A stretch of 64,000 nt of DNA from Arthrobacter sp. SX1312 (GCF_002929295.1 NZ_PJIM01000002.1:578191-642190), one strand, 5' to 3'. Positions 9,247-18,348 are shown, counted from the stretch's first letter. Notes: generated from the sequence alone by a model not told the origin. Translations and numbers: made by a program.

Positions 9247-9293
9247 ACCGAGCAGAGGGGGTGCGCCCGTCGGGCGCACCCCCTCTGCTCGGT
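9247..9293. terminator. Strong bidirectional terminator, 22-bp perfect stem
   Basis: Left arm 9247-9268 and right arm 9272-9293 pair perfectly around a 3-nt loop. It lies between the GNAT-like gene (+) and the converging ammonium transporter gene (-), and would stop transcription from both sides. Confidence 0.85.
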
Positions 9294-9303
9294 CCTGCGA
9301 CGG

Positions 9304-10590
9304 CTACTTGCGCGGTGCGCCCAGATCCACGGGATCCTCATCCGTCAGGTAGGCGAACTCGGAGTGCGCGGTGAGGTCGATCCCGCGCAGTTCGTCGGCC
9401 TCCTCGATCCGCAGGCCGATGGTGCGCTGCAGGACCTGGGCGATCACCCACGTGACGGCGAAGGAGTAGGCCAACACCGCCACGGTCGCGAGCGCCTGGA
9501 CGCCCAGCAGCTCGAAGCCACCGCCGTAGAACAGGCCCGAGACGCCGTTGGGGGCATCCGCCGTCGCGAACAGGCCGATCAGCAGCGTTCCCAGGACGCC
9601 ACCCACCAGGTGCACACCGACGACGTCGAGCGAATCATCGAAGCCGAGGCGGAACTTCAGCTCGATCGCGAGGGAGCAGACCGCGCCGGCGATCGCACCG
9701 ATGGCGAGGGCGCCCATCGGGCTGACCGCACCGCACGCGGGGGTGATGGCGACCAGCGCGGAGACCAGGCCGGAGGCGGCCCCCATGCTGGTCGCCGCAC
9801 CGTTGCGGACCCGCTCGACGGCGGCCCAGGCCAGCAGGCCGGCCGACGCCGCGACGGCGGTATTCAGGAAGACCACCGACGCGGACTGTCCGGCGGAGAG
9901 GGCGGAGCCCGCGTTGAAACCGAACCAGCCGACCCACAGCAGGCCCGCGCCCACGAGGACGAGCGGGCGGCTGTGCGGCCTGGCATGATCCACCGTCGGC
10001 CAGCCGTGGCTGCGGCCCAGCACCATCGACAGGGCGAGGGCTGCGATCCCGGCGTTCATGTGCACGGCCAGGCCGCCGGCGAAGTCGATCGCGCCGAGGC
10101 CGTTCGCGATCCACCCACCCACGACCGAGCCGTCCTCGGAGCTGAAGGCGAAGACCCAGTGGGCGATCGGGAAGTACACCAGCGTGGCCCACACGCCGGC
10201 GAAGATCATCCAGGCGCCGAACTTCATGCGGCCGGCGGCCGCACCGGCGACCAGCGCCGTCGTCACGCAGGCGAAGAAGAGCTGGAAGGCCGCGAACAGG
10301 ATCGGGGGGATGGGCGCGGAGGGGTCCTCGGCGAGCAACTGGCCCAGTCCGGCGTACTCCGTGACGTCCCCGATGAGCCCCAGTCCTCCGATCGAGTCGC
10401 CGAAGGCCATGGAGTAGCCGAACAGGGCCCACAGCACGGCGACGAGGCTCGCCCCGCCGAAGCACATCATCATCATGTTGAGGATGCGGCGGGACCCCAC
10501 CATTCCTCCGTAGAACAGGGCCAGGGCCGGGATCATCAGGCAGACGAGCGCGGTGCTGGCGAGAATCCAAGCGACGTTTCCAGAATCCAT
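9304..10590 (-). CDS. amt: Ammonium transporter (Amt/MEP/Rh family)
   Basis: A 428-residue integral membrane ammonium channel with about 11 helices. Family blocks include ALFYGGMVGSRRILNMMMM at the N-terminus and the two pore histidines in AVHMNAGIAALALS and GVHLVGGVLGTLL. The open frame begins upstream, but the ATG at 10590 after AAAGGACTCC gives the normal N-terminus. No glnK/glnB gene follows in the window, so nitrogen regulation by a local PII protein cannot be shown. It ends at the shared bidirectional terminator. Confidence 0.95.
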   Translation of the reverse strand: MDSGNVAWILASTALVCLMIPALALFYGGMVGSRRILNMMMMCFGGASLVAVLWALFGYSMAFGDSIGGLGLIGDVTEYAGLGQLLAEDPSAPIPPILFAAFQLFFACVTTALVAGAAAGRMKFGAWMIFAGVWATLVYFPIAHWVFAFSSEDGSVVGGWIANGLGAIDFAGGLAVHMNAGIAALALSMVLGRSHGWPTVDHARPHSRPLVLVGAGLLWVGWFGFNAGSALSAGQSASVVFLNTAVAASAGLLAWAAVERVRNGAATSMGAASGLVSALVAITPACGAVSPMGALAIGAIAGAVCSLAIELKFRLGFDDSLDVVGVHLVGGVLGTLLIGLFATADAPNGVSGLFYGGGFELLGVQALATVAVLAYSFAVTWVIAQVLQRTIGLRIEEADELRGIDLTAHSEFAYLTDEDPVDLGAPRK

Positions 10591-10761
10591 GGGGAGTCCT
10601 TTCCGTGACAGCGCCTGGGCGTACCGGACGGGACTGGGCCCGGATCGCACTGCTGGTGTGCGTCGACCCGGGATGGCACGCCGCGCTGAGTCATGGTAGG
10701 CAGTGCGAGGTTTCAGGTCCCGGCGGGTCCGATGAACTCTGGGTAACGCCGCGTCCCACCC

Positions 10762-11076
10762 CTAGCCACCGGCGACGGACTGCATGATCATGATCGTCGC
10801 ACCCGCGGGAACAGCCGTGGCCAGGCCGTCCAGCCGGCGCACGTCCTCGCCGTCGACATAGATGTTCACGTACCGCCTCAGCACGCCGGTCTCCTCGCGG
10901 ATCCGCTGGTCCAGCAGGGGGCGTCCCTCGCCCAGCCCGTCGAGCACCGACGCCACGTCGGCGTCGTCGGCGATGCTCAGGCGGATCGCGCTGCGTCCGT
11001 CCACGTACTGGCGCAGGAGCGTGGGGATCAGGACGATCACCGAGGGCAGCGGCGAGGTCTCGGGCACGGTGACCAC
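10762..11076 (-). CDS. MoaD/ThiS-like ubiquitin-fold small protein
   Basis: A 104-residue protein with a beta-grasp pattern (SVIVLIPTLLRQYVDG … IRLSIADDADVASVLDGL … VRRLDGLATAVPAGATIMIMQSVAGG) ending in the Gly-Gly tail that is adenylated or thiocarboxylated in sulfur-carrier proteins. The GTG start lies 5 nt after the BNR-protein stop. Pairing with a BNR-repeat protein rather than moaE or thiamin genes argues against a role in molybdopterin or thiamin synthesis. An extra N-terminal segment of about 12 residues may be artefactual; a second in-frame GTG lies 6 nt downstream. Confidence 0.8.
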   Translation of the reverse strand: MVTVPETSPLPSVIVLIPTLLRQYVDGRSAIRLSIADDADVASVLDGLGEGRPLLDQRIREETGVLRRYVNIYVDGEDVRRLDGLATAVPAGATIMIMQSVAGG

Positions 11077-11080
11077 CTGC

Positions 11081-12175
11081 TCAGCCGGGCACGACGGCGG
11101 CACGCACGGAGAGCACGTCCGGCAGGTGGCTTGCCACTTCCTGGAAGGTCCGCCCCTCGTCCGCGCTCGCATAGACGGACCCGCCGCGCGTCCCGAAGTA
11201 GACGCCGGGGACCTCCGCCGTGTCGACGCAGGCGGCGTCGCGCAGCACCGCGTTGTACTCCGCCTGCGGGAGTCCGGCGCCGCTGCCCTCCCAGGTGGCA
11301 CCGCCGTCGTCGGTCCGGTGCACCTGGAGGTGCCCGTCGGGCGGGATGCGCTCGCCGTCGGCCTTCAGGGGGATGACCCACGCCGTGCCGCTGCGGTGCG
11401 GGTGCGTGAGCATGACGAAGCCGAAGTCGGCCGGAAGGCCCTCGGCGATGGACTGCCAGGAATCACCGCGGTCGGTGCTCGCGTAGACGCCATGGTGGTT
11501 CTGGGCGAACAGGCGGTCGGGGTCCACGGCGTCGCGGGCCACCTTGTGTACGCACTGGCCGAACTCCGGGTCCGGATCCGGCATGAAATACGCGCTGATG
11601 CCCTTGTTGCGGGGTTCCCAGGACGCCCCGCCGTCGTCGGACCGGTAGACGCCGCCCGTGCTCATCGCCACGTGGACGGTGTCGTCGGCCGGGCTCGGCA
11701 GGACGGTGTGGGCGGCCGCACCACCGAAGCCCGCGCCCCATTCGCCGCGATGGGGGTGGTCCCACAGGCCGCGGTTCAGGATGAACGTCTCACCGTGGTC
11801 GGTGGACCTCCACACGGAGATCGGCTGGCATCCGGCCCAGACCACACCGGGGCGGTCCTCCGCGTCGGGCTGGATCTGCCAGATCCGCTCCAGCGCGGCG
11901 CCGTCGTCCGCGCCGAACCGGATCCCGCCCTCCCGGGGTTCCGCCCAGGTCTCACCCAGGTCGTCGGAGTGGGCGATGCAGGGACCGAAGTGCCACGACA
12001 TCCGGCCCGCGAACAGGCGGGTACGCCCACCCCGGGTGTCGATCCCGACACTCGGGATCTCCTCCATGAGGAACTTCGGGCCGGAGAGGGTCCACTCCTG
12101 CCGATCGGTGCTCGACGCGAGCCACAGACCCTTCTTCGTGCCGATGGCCAGGAGTGTCGTTGCTGGAGTTGGCAT
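11081..12175 (-). CDS. BNR/Asp-box repeat (sialidase-like beta-propeller) protein
   Basis: A 364-residue cytoplasmic beta-propeller. Six Asp-box motifs (S-x-D-x-G-x-T/S-W/F) can be read: HSDDLGETW, STDHGETF, RSDDGGASW, STDRGDSW, RTDDGGATW and SADEGRTF. It is often labelled exo-alpha-sialidase, but there is no signal peptide, and the sialidase Arg triad cannot be identified here, so glycosidase activity is doubtful. The start is the ATG after GGGGGAAGAC at 12175, giving MPTPATTLLAIGTKKGLWLA. The MoaD-like gene follows after 4 nt and is almost certainly cotranslated. Confidence 0.82.
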   Translation of the reverse strand: MPTPATTLLAIGTKKGLWLASSTDRQEWTLSGPKFLMEEIPSVGIDTRGGRTRLFAGRMSWHFGPCIAHSDDLGETWAEPREGGIRFGADDGAALERIWQIQPDAEDRPGVVWAGCQPISVWRSTDHGETFILNRGLWDHPHRGEWGAGFGGAAAHTVLPSPADDTVHVAMSTGGVYRSDDGGASWEPRNKGISAYFMPDPDPEFGQCVHKVARDAVDPDRLFAQNHHGVYASTDRGDSWQSIAEGLPADFGFVMLTHPHRSGTAWVIPLKADGERIPPDGHLQVHRTDDGGATWEGSGAGLPQAEYNAVLRDAACVDTAEVPGVYFGTRGGSVYASADEGRTFQEVASHLPDVLSVRAAVVPG

Positions 12176-12373
12176 GTCTTCCCCCGTGCATGGGAGCGGC
12201 CGAGGAGCCGCGCGTGTGATGCATATCACTTGGGACCCTGCCACCGGCCACTCGTTTTGTACAGGGCCCGCTACCCCCTTTTGTCCGCATCCCCGGAATG
12301 GGCCGGAGCGCTGTGCCAGAGTGGGACGGTGCGATCGCTGGGGAGCGGACATCACGTCCACCTGGAGGCATCG

Positions 12374-12820
12374 TTGCGTCAGACCGAACTCGGGAACACC
12401 GCGCCGTCGCGGTTGTGTCCCGGTCCCGGGCATGCACCCCGCGCACGGCGGCACTGCGTCGGCAAGCACTGCGTCGACGTACGCGACGGGTTGCTCGTTC
12501 TGTGGTGGGCACCCGGCTCGCGCCTGACCCTCGCCGACGTCCTGGCCGCCTATGAGGGGATCCGCAGTCTGTCCGACGGCTACGTCCTGCCACTGGTCGT
12601 GCATCTGCAGGGCCTGGGCGGGATTGCGCCCGCCGCCCGGATGGCCATCCTCGAGGGCTCCCTGACCTCACGCATCGCGTTCGTCGGCACCGGTCCGGTG
12701 GATCAGGTCATCGCCGCTTTCCTGGCATACGCGCGGTCGGAGACGCACTACTTCGAGAGCGCCTCCGACGCGGAAGCCTGGGCCCGTCGCATATCGCCCG
12801 CGACGGGGATGTCGCCTTAG
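12374..12820 (+). CDS. STAS-like small protein
   Basis: A 148-residue protein, using the TTG at 12374 with GGAGG 5 nt before it; a GTG at 12329 in the same frame lacks an SD. Residues about 35-140 alternate hydrophobic strands and helices like STAS/SpoIIAA-type domains (DGLLVLWWAPG … VLPLVVHLQGL … SRIAFVGTGPVDQVIAAFL). Related proteins occur widely in Micrococcaceae, function unknown. No phosphorylatable Ser of the SpoIIAA type is obvious. It is divergent from the BNR gene and convergent with lsr2. Confidence 0.6.
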   Translation: MRQTELGNTAPSRLCPGPGHAPRARRHCVGKHCVDVRDGLLVLWWAPGSRLTLADVLAAYEGIRSLSDGYVLPLVVHLQGLGGIAPAARMAILEGSLTSRIAFVGTGPVDQVIAAFLAYARSETHYFESASDAEAWARRISPATGMSP

Positions 12821-12928
12821 TCGGCTTCTTTTCCTTGAATCAGGAGGAAGGACGGACATCCGCCGATAGCGTCCGAGCGGGACGAATATATCCCGGGTCC
12901 GCCCGGCGGCATCACCCGGGTAACTACC

Positions 12929-13267
12929 TCAGCGGCTCTCGTTATAGGCGTCGATGATGGACTGCGTGATCCGCCCACGCGAGCTGGGATTGAACCCGTG
13001 CTCCTGGGCCCACTTGCGGATCTGCTGCGTGTCCTCGCGCTTCGAGCGGGAGGACGACGATTTCTGGCCGGCGGACTGTTGCCTGCCGGACGAAGCCTTG
13101 CGCCCCTTGTCCACATAGGCGGACAAAGTCGTACGCAATGACTCCGCATTCTGCGCCGTGAGATCTATCTCGTAATCGGTGCCGTCGAGGGCGAACCGCA
13201 CGGTCTCCTGTGCTTCCTCGCCGCTGAGGTCGTCGACCAATTGCACCTGTACCCGCTGGGCCATCAT
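12929..13267 (-). CDS. lsr2: Lsr2 family nucleoid-associated protein
   Basis: A 112-residue protein typical of Lsr2, the actinobacterial H-NS-like silencer. The N-terminal oligomerisation domain (VQVQLVDDLSGEEAQETVRFALDGTDYEIDL) is followed by a Ser/Lys-rich linker and the C-terminal AT-hook-like domain (IRKWAQEHGFNPSSRGRITQSIIDAY), in which the minor-groove R-G-R is present. SD AGGAGA precedes two tandem ATG codons. Lsr2 coats AT-rich DNA, which may matter for the lower-GC segment at the right end of the window. Confidence 0.96.
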   Translation of the reverse strand: MMAQRVQVQLVDDLSGEEAQETVRFALDGTDYEIDLTAQNAESLRTTLSAYVDKGRKASSGRQQSAGQKSSSSRSKREDTQQIRKWAQEHGFNPSSRGRITQSIIDAYNESR

Positions 13268-13429
13268 TTTCTCCTGTAACGTCCGAAGTCCGAATAATCA
13301 GCCCCATTGATACGACTCTATCCCGGTGAGCAGTGCGGGCGGAAAAAATCTCCCCATTGTCCATTCCGGCGCGAATGCGGAATGCGAATTACGGCTCCCG
13401 GACGTCGGTGTGCTATTCACCCGGGCGGA

Positions 13430-13858
13430 TCAGGTGGCTGCGGCGCCGTCGGCCTCGAACGCGCGGACCACCGCGTCGTGCGGTACACGTTCGTGAAGCC
13501 GGGTCACGCCACCCTCGTCCTGGATACGCTCGGCCAATCGGCGCGCCCAGCGGTGCTCGAGGACGAGCAGGAGGCCCACCTCCCCGTTGCCGACGGAGGC
13601 GGAGGCGAAGGCGACGTCCCGGTCGCTGAGCAGAGTCATCGGCGACGGGTGGGCCAGCAGGTTCTGCAGGGATGCAGGCAGGCCGTCGTCGACGTCGGCG
13701 AAGGACACGGTGCCGTCGGTCGCGCGGGCGATCAGCACGATGTCGATCAGGGCCACTGCGCCGCTGTCGAGGGCTTCATGCAGGGCGTCCACCACCCGGG
13801 AGCCGCCGTCGAGGGTAGGTGTCGAGAAGACCAGGACGTCCACGGGGCCAACCCTCAT
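13430..13858 (-). CDS. DUF6325 family protein (copy 1)
   Basis: A 142-residue soluble alpha/beta protein. The order of blocks (GPVDVLVFSTPT … LHEALDSGAVALIDIVLIARATDGTVSFADVDD … LLSDRDVAFASASVGNGEVGLLLVLEHRWARRLAERIQDEGG) parallels the second DUF6325 gene at 42703. Function unknown; the family often sits with SHOCT-domain genes. It is transcribed away from the large LuxR-type regulator, and the 19-bp GTCACCC-N5-GGGTGAC palindrome lies 79 nt before its start. Confidence 0.8.
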   Translation of the reverse strand: MRVGPVDVLVFSTPTLDGGSRVVDALHEALDSGAVALIDIVLIARATDGTVSFADVDDGLPASLQNLLAHPSPMTLLSDRDVAFASASVGNGEVGLLLVLEHRWARRLAERIQDEGGVTRLHERVPHDAVVRAFEADGAAAT

Positions 13859-13937
13859 GACTCCCCTCCCGCCCGGCTATTGCCTGCTCGTCGCTGCTGC
13901 AGACGGTGCAATCGTCCGCCGGGGCGGGTGGCGGATC

Positions 13938-13956
13938 GTCACCCGCGTGGGGTGAC
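13938..13956. promoter_or_regulatory. 19-bp palindrome GTCACCC-N5-GGGTGAC (copy 1)
   Basis: GTCACCCGCGTGGGGTGAC between the divergent DUF6325 gene (79 nt away) and the LuxR-type regulator gene (146 nt away). Read on the minus strand it is nearly identical to the copies at 41600 and 42601. A probable operator; the binding protein is unknown. Confidence 0.6.
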
Positions 13957-14102
13957 CGTCCGGCCAGACGGAGGACTTTGGACTCAGGCCGGAATCAATC
14001 CCGGGGTGAACTCTTGGAGGAAGGCGCCATCAGGTCGACGATGCCTCACCTCCTGCACGGGTGGGTGCGCGGCAGGAGAGCAACGCCGGACAGGTGGTAG
14101 GC

Positions 14103-16748
14103 ATGAACAGCATCATCAGGGCGAAAACGACCGTTCCGGGAATCGGTGCGCACGAACTCGACCGGCCCCGGCTGATGGCGCGCCTCGACGCGCTCAAGCA
14201 GGCCGGGTGCCGCGCCGTCACCATCGGCGCTGCTGCCGGCTCGGGGAAGACGACGCTCGCCGCCCAGTGGACACGGAGACGGCGGGCGTCCGGGGACCAC
14301 GTCGCGTGGGTCTCCCTGGATCCCTCGGACAACGCCCCGGGGCGTTTCTGGGGCCTCGTGACGGAAGCGCTGGAGCCGTCGGACGGCATGCCATCGGACC
14401 GGTGGACCTCACCCTCGCCGGCGGCGGCGGCGCGGATCGGGTGGCTCGATGCCCTTCTGGATCATGCGGGCAGGGGAACCGTGAACTCCGTGCTGGTCCT
14501 CGACAACTGCGAGCACCTGCGTGACGCCGGATTGCTCCTCGAGGTGGACTACGCGGTCCAGCGTGCGCCGCAGGGGTTCACTGTGGTCTTCTGCGGCAGG
14601 CAGCTGCCGGAGCTGCCCTCGTTCTACCGGCTGGACCTCGACGGCGCCCTGGGGCGGGTCGGGCAGGAGGAGTTGATGCTGCGGCGGCGGGAGATCGCAC
14701 GACTGTTCGCTCCTGTGCGCTCCGACATGGACCTGCTTCTCGAGGTGACCGAAGGGTGGCCCGCCGCCGTCGTCCTCGCGCACGCGATGGGGGAGGGGGA
14801 CGCTCCGGCCGCCGCGGTGACGGGGGGGACGGCCTACCTCGACCGGCTGTGCGGGCAGCTCTTCCCGTCCTTCCCCGAGGAGGTCCGCACCGCCCTCGCC
14901 GTCATGGCCTTGATCGAACCCTTCACGGTGGATGATCTGTGCACGGCGCTCGCCAGCACGGACGCGCCGCGCGTGTTCGACGCTGCGGTCCGGGCCTCGG
15001 GCCTCGTCCTCCCCACGGACACCCCCGGGTCCTTCCGGCTGCATCGCCTGCTGTCCCGGTGGCTTCTGGGCGGGGGATCGGGCGCCGCCGCGATCGACCG
15101 TCCTGTGGTGCACGCCCGGATGGCACGCCGTCGCCTCCGCCAGGCGCGGCACGCGGAGGCGCTCGCCCATGCCGGGAGGGCCGGCGACGCCGGCCTGCTG
15201 CGTGACGTCGCCGCCGTCTCGGGACTGCACCTGCTGTGGAGTAACGACCTCGCCGCCCTGGACTGGATCCTGCGCGACCTCGCATCCGTCGAGTCGGCGG
15301 AGCTCGGGCTGCTCGACAGCCTCCTCTCCCTCGCCAACGGTGACCCGGGTGGCGCCCGCCTCAGGCTCGAGCACGTCGACCACGGAGAGGACCAGGGCGG
15401 CCTCGACATGCCCTTCAGCGCTCTGCGGAGCGGGCTCGAGGCACATCTCATGCTCGGCCGGGGCCGCCCGGAGGAAGCGCTGGAGCATCTCCGGGGCGTG
15501 CGCGTCGCGGAACTGCCGCCCGACGTCGGACTCTTCGTGTCCAATGTCCTCTCGGCCGCGCTGATCGCAGCCGCGCGCCTCGACGAGGCCGTCGACGCCG
15601 CGAGGGCCTGCGTCGCGACCGCCGACGAGCGGGACAACCCCGGTGCCCGGGTCGACGCCCTCACCACCCGTGCGGTGCTCGCCGCGGCGATGGAGGACTT
15701 CGCGCCCGCGGCACGCGATGCCTGGGCCGCCATCCAGGTAGGGGAGCAGCAACGGCTGCGTTACAGCCCGCGGCTCCGGCCTGCCCACCTCGTCATCGCC
15801 TGGGGCGCCTACCACCAGCTCGACGACGCCGCCGCGCGGTTCCACAACGCGTTCGTGTTCAGGGCGACGTCGACCCCGCCCATGGTGGCGCACTCCGCGT
15901 CGAAGCTCCGGCTCATGCTGTCCTTCGCCTCCTCGGAAAGACCGGTCGAGGTGGCCGGGGCGCTCCTGGACAGGATCCGCTTCGATCTCGCGCACGGCGC
16001 GCAGCCGCGGGATATCGCCGTGTGCTCGCTGCAGGTGGCCGAGATGATGCTGTCCCTCCGCCGGGTGGACGACCTGACGATGCTGAAGGTGGACCTGCGC
16101 AGGTACCGGGGCATCAGCGGGGAACTGCAGGTGATCTCGGTCTGGGAGCACCTGCTGGCCGGCCAGCTGAACCGCTCACGGCAGCTGCTGACCCAGGTGA
16201 CCTCCGAGTACGTGAAGTGCCAGAGCAAGGTCGGGATGACGACGGCCTTTGCGATGCTCGCGCGCCTCGAGCTGCTCGAGAACCGCCCGTTCAAGGCCAG
16301 GGAAGCGCTGGACCGCGCCCTCGCCCTGGCTGCCGAGCGGGGGTCGGTGCGGGGGATCGGATTCGCCGGCGAGACCGTGAGGAACGCGCTCGAGAGGGAC
16401 CGGCACCATTACCCGCGCTTCACCCGGGAGGTGGACCTGCTCGTGAACCAGCGGCGCCGGCCGGTCCGGGAGATCGCCGGCCCCCCGCTCACGCCGCGGG
16501 AGATCGAACTGGTGGCTCTCCTCCCCACCTTCGCGACCGTCGACGAACTGGCCCTGGATCTGCAGATCTCCACGAACACGGTCAAGACACACCTGCGCGG
16601 CATCTATCGCAAGCTGGGGGTCGGGACGCGGAGGGAGGCCATCGCGGCGGCCGACAGGCTCGGACTCCTCGCGCCCACCCCTGCGCCGCTGCGCGTCCTG
16701 CGGAGCGCGTCGGCGCGTGGAACCGCCGGCCTCACCCCTGCGGGGTGA
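14103..16748 (+). CDS. LuxR-family large ATP-binding regulator (MalT/LAL-like)
   Basis: An 881-residue regulator built like MalT/LAL proteins: a P-loop NTPase domain at the N-terminus with Walker A GAAAGSGKTT (residues 42-51) and Walker B-like SVLVLDNCEHL, a long helical TPR-like middle, and a C-terminal LuxR helix-turn-helix (LTPREIELVALLPTFATVDE … NTVKTHLRGIYRKLGVGTR). Such proteins bind an inducer with ATP and activate nearby genes. The ATG at 14103 is used although the frame opens at 14061. It lies between DUF6325 and SHOCT genes that both carry the same palindrome, making it the best candidate reader. Confidence 0.9.
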   Translation: MNSIIRAKTTVPGIGAHELDRPRLMARLDALKQAGCRAVTIGAAAGSGKTTLAAQWTRRRRASGDHVAWVSLDPSDNAPGRFWGLVTEALEPSDGMPSDRWTSPSPAAAARIGWLDALLDHAGRGTVNSVLVLDNCEHLRDAGLLLEVDYAVQRAPQGFTVVFCGRQLPELPSFYRLDLDGALGRVGQEELMLRRREIARLFAPVRSDMDLLLEVTEGWPAAVVLAHAMGEGDAPAAAVTGGTAYLDRLCGQLFPSFPEEVRTALAVMALIEPFTVDDLCTALASTDAPRVFDAAVRASGLVLPTDTPGSFRLHRLLSRWLLGGGSGAAAIDRPVVHARMARRRLRQARHAEALAHAGRAGDAGLLRDVAAVSGLHLLWSNDLAALDWILRDLASVESAELGLLDSLLSLANGDPGGARLRLEHVDHGEDQGGLDMPFSALRSGLEAHLMLGRGRPEEALEHLRGVRVAELPPDVGLFVSNVLSAALIAAARLDEAVDAARACVATADERDNPGARVDALTTRAVLAAAMEDFAPAARDAWAAIQVGEQQRLRYSPRLRPAHLVIAWGAYHQLDDAAARFHNAFVFRATSTPPMVAHSASKLRLMLSFASSERPVEVAGALLDRIRFDLAHGAQPRDIAVCSLQVAEMMLSLRRVDDLTMLKVDLRRYRGISGELQVISVWEHLLAGQLNRSRQLLTQVTSEYVKCQSKVGMTTAFAMLARLELLENRPFKAREALDRALALAAERGSVRGIGFAGETVRNALERDRHHYPRFTREVDLLVNQRRRPVREIAGPPLTPREIELVALLPTFATVDELALDLQISTNTVKTHLRGIYRKLGVGTRREAIAAADRLGLLAPTPAPLRVLRSASARGTAGLTPAG

Positions 16749-16749
16749 G
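16731..16749. promoter_or_regulatory. 19-bp palindrome CTCACCC-N5-GGGTGAG (copy 2)
   Basis: CTCACCCCTGCGGGGTGAG spans the last codons of the LuxR-type gene and lies 78 nt before the SHOCT gene start, about the same distance as the copies before the DUF6325 genes. A second short inverted repeat (ACCCGG-cacg-CCGGGT, 16761-16776) follows, so a terminator role is an alternative. Confidence 0.45.
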
Positions 16750-16827
16750 CCCGTCGGGAGACCCGGCACGCCGGGTGAGACCCTGCATACCATGCTGGGA
16801 CATCGGGGGCCGAGGACAGGACGTGCC

Positions 16828-17247
16828 GTGGACATCAACCTCTGGGAGATCGTGTGGGTGGTGTTCGCCGCCGCCCTGTTCGCCGCCTATCTGGCCTTCC
16901 TGTTCATCGTTCTCATCGACATCTTCAGGAACGAGTCCTTCTCCGGCTGGTCGCGCGCCCTCTGGGTGGTCCTGCTGGTACTGCTCCCCTTCCTGGCCTC
17001 CCTCGCCTACCTGTTCGCCCACGGGCAGACCATGGCATTGCGTACGGCCCGGGGATCCGGACCCGATGCCGGAGCCGCAGCGGTTCCCGCACCCCGCGAT
17101 CCGACGGCGCAGGTCGCCTCCGCGAACGAACTCCTGCGACAGGGCGCCATCACCCAGGAGGAATACGAGCGGCTCAAGCGGCACTCGCTCCAGCAGGCAT
17201 CCGGGACCCTCTCGACCGATACCACGCCCCGCACGCCGACCGGCTGA
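16828..17247 (+). CDS. SHOCT-domain membrane protein
   Basis: A 139-residue protein starting at a GTG after AGGACAGGACG. Two membrane helices (about residues 6-28 and 40-62, with a PLDc_N-like layout LWEIVWVVFAAALFAAYLAF … SRALWVVLLVLLPFLASLAYL) are followed by an Ala/Pro linker and a C-terminal SHOCT motif (ANELLRQGAITQEEYERLKRHSL). SHOCT domains are short oligomerisation modules. It is downstream of the LuxR-type regulator and shares the palindrome with DUF6325 genes, its usual genomic companions. Confidence 0.85.
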   Translation: MDINLWEIVWVVFAAALFAAYLAFLFIVLIDIFRNESFSGWSRALWVVLLVLLPFLASLAYLFAHGQTMALRTARGSGPDAGAAAVPAPRDPTAQVASANELLRQGAITQEEYERLKRHSLQQASGTLSTDTTPRTPTG

Positions 17248-17331
17248 TCACCCCGCTGGAATAGGAGATGGTGTGGAGTCCGACGGCGCTCCGCCTGATC
17301 CAGGATGCCGTGATCGTCCACCGGTGCCCGG

Positions 17332-18348
17332 CTACTGCTCCGCAGCCGGGCGCTCGTCGATGACCGCCGGCAGTCCGAAGGCTTCGAACAGCTCCGGGTA
17401 GAGGAAGTTGTGGTGGCCGACGATGCGCCCGCCGTCGGTCTCGATGACCTGGATGGCCCACGGCTTCCACAGGCCGGGTTCCACGACGTGGTAGTTGGCG
17501 AATCCGCCGGCGCCGTTGACATCGACGGGGATCAGGCGACCGCCCTCGCAGACGCTGCCCTTTCCGACGAACCAGGCGCGGACGTCCGCCGGTCCGGAGA
17601 GCCACAGGTCGAACGGCGGCATGGAGAGGACCACGTCCTCCCGCAGCAGTGAGACGAGCAGGTCCATGTCGTATGCCTCGAAGGCCCGCAGGTACCGGGC
17701 GAGCAGCACCTTGTGATCCGGATTCTCCAGGGGCATGCGCGGGGCGGGCGTCTGGGCCGCCATCGTCCTGCGCGCACGCTGCAGGGCGCTGTTGACGGAC
17801 GCGGGGGTGACCTCGAGCAGAGCCGCGACCTCGGCCGCCGACCACCGCAGCACCTCGCACAGGATCAGGGCGCTGCGCTGGAGGGGTGGAAGGTGCTGCA
17901 GGGCCGCCACGAAGGCCAGGCGCACGGTGTCGCGGAGCTCGGCGACGGCGGCGGGATCACCCGAGGTGTCGATCACCCGTTCGTCGGGGATCGGCTGCAC
18001 GAACACGCCCTCCGTGAGGGGAGCACCGAGGACAGCGTCTGCCGTGCGCGTGGATGGGCCGAGGTCCATGGGGCGGGCTCGGCGCTGCGGGCTGCGCAGC
18101 ATGTCGACGCAGACGTTGTGCGCGATCCGGAAGAGCCATGTGCGCAGGGCCGACTGCCCGGCGAAGGAATCCTTCTTCGACCAGGCCTTGAGCATCGTCT
18201 CCTGCACGGCGTCCTCAGCCTCGGACGCCGCCCCGAGCATCCGGTAGCAGTATCCGGTCAGGTCGCGTCGCGAGGATTCCAGGAGCTCCTCGAACGAGGC
18301 CGATCCGGGGGCGGCATCCTGCAAGGCAGGAGAAGTGGGTTGCTGCAT
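17332..18348 (-). CDS. ECF RNA polymerase sigma factor with SnoaL-like C-terminal domain
   Basis: A 338-residue sigma-70 family factor. Region 2 is at about residues 20-85 (LTGYCYRMLGAASEAEDAVQ … LRTWLFRIAHNVCVDMLR) and region 4 at about 145-195 (LPPLQRSALILCEVLRWSAAEVAALL). The last 130 residues form a SnoaL_2/NTF2-like domain (LRAFEAYDMDLLVSLLREDVVLSMPP), as in the SigG/ECF56-type groups where that domain controls activity. No anti-sigma gene is adjacent, which fits these groups. Its target promoters are unknown. Confidence 0.9.
   Translation of the reverse strand: MQQPTSPALQDAAPGSASFEELLESSRRDLTGYCYRMLGAASEAEDAVQETMLKAWSKKDSFAGQSALRTWLFRIAHNVCVDMLRSPQRRARPMDLGPSTRTADAVLGAPLTEGVFVQPIPDERVIDTSGDPAAVAELRDTVRLAFVAALQHLPPLQRSALILCEVLRWSAAEVAALLEVTPASVNSALQRARRTMAAQTPAPRMPLENPDHKVLLARYLRAFEAYDMDLLVSLLREDVVLSMPPFDLWLSGPADVRAWFVGKGSVCEGGRLIPVDVNGAGGFANYHVVEPGLWKPWAIQVIETDGGRIVGHHNFLYPELFEAFGLPAVIDERPAAEQ

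Noticed and set aside
9085-10608. A 507-codon frame antisense to amt
   Set aside because: Low-complexity Arg/Gly/His/Asp composition and full overlap with a certain ammonium transporter gene and the strong terminator.
11081-12175. Annotation as a secreted sialidase
   Set aside because: No signal peptide and no identifiable Arg triad; Asp boxes alone show a beta-propeller, not the enzyme activity.
16731-16776. The two inverted repeats after the LuxR-type gene as only a terminator
   Set aside because: The first matches the 19-bp operator-like palindrome in sequence and in distance to the next gene, so a regulatory role is at least as likely. Kept as a regulatory feature with modest confidence.
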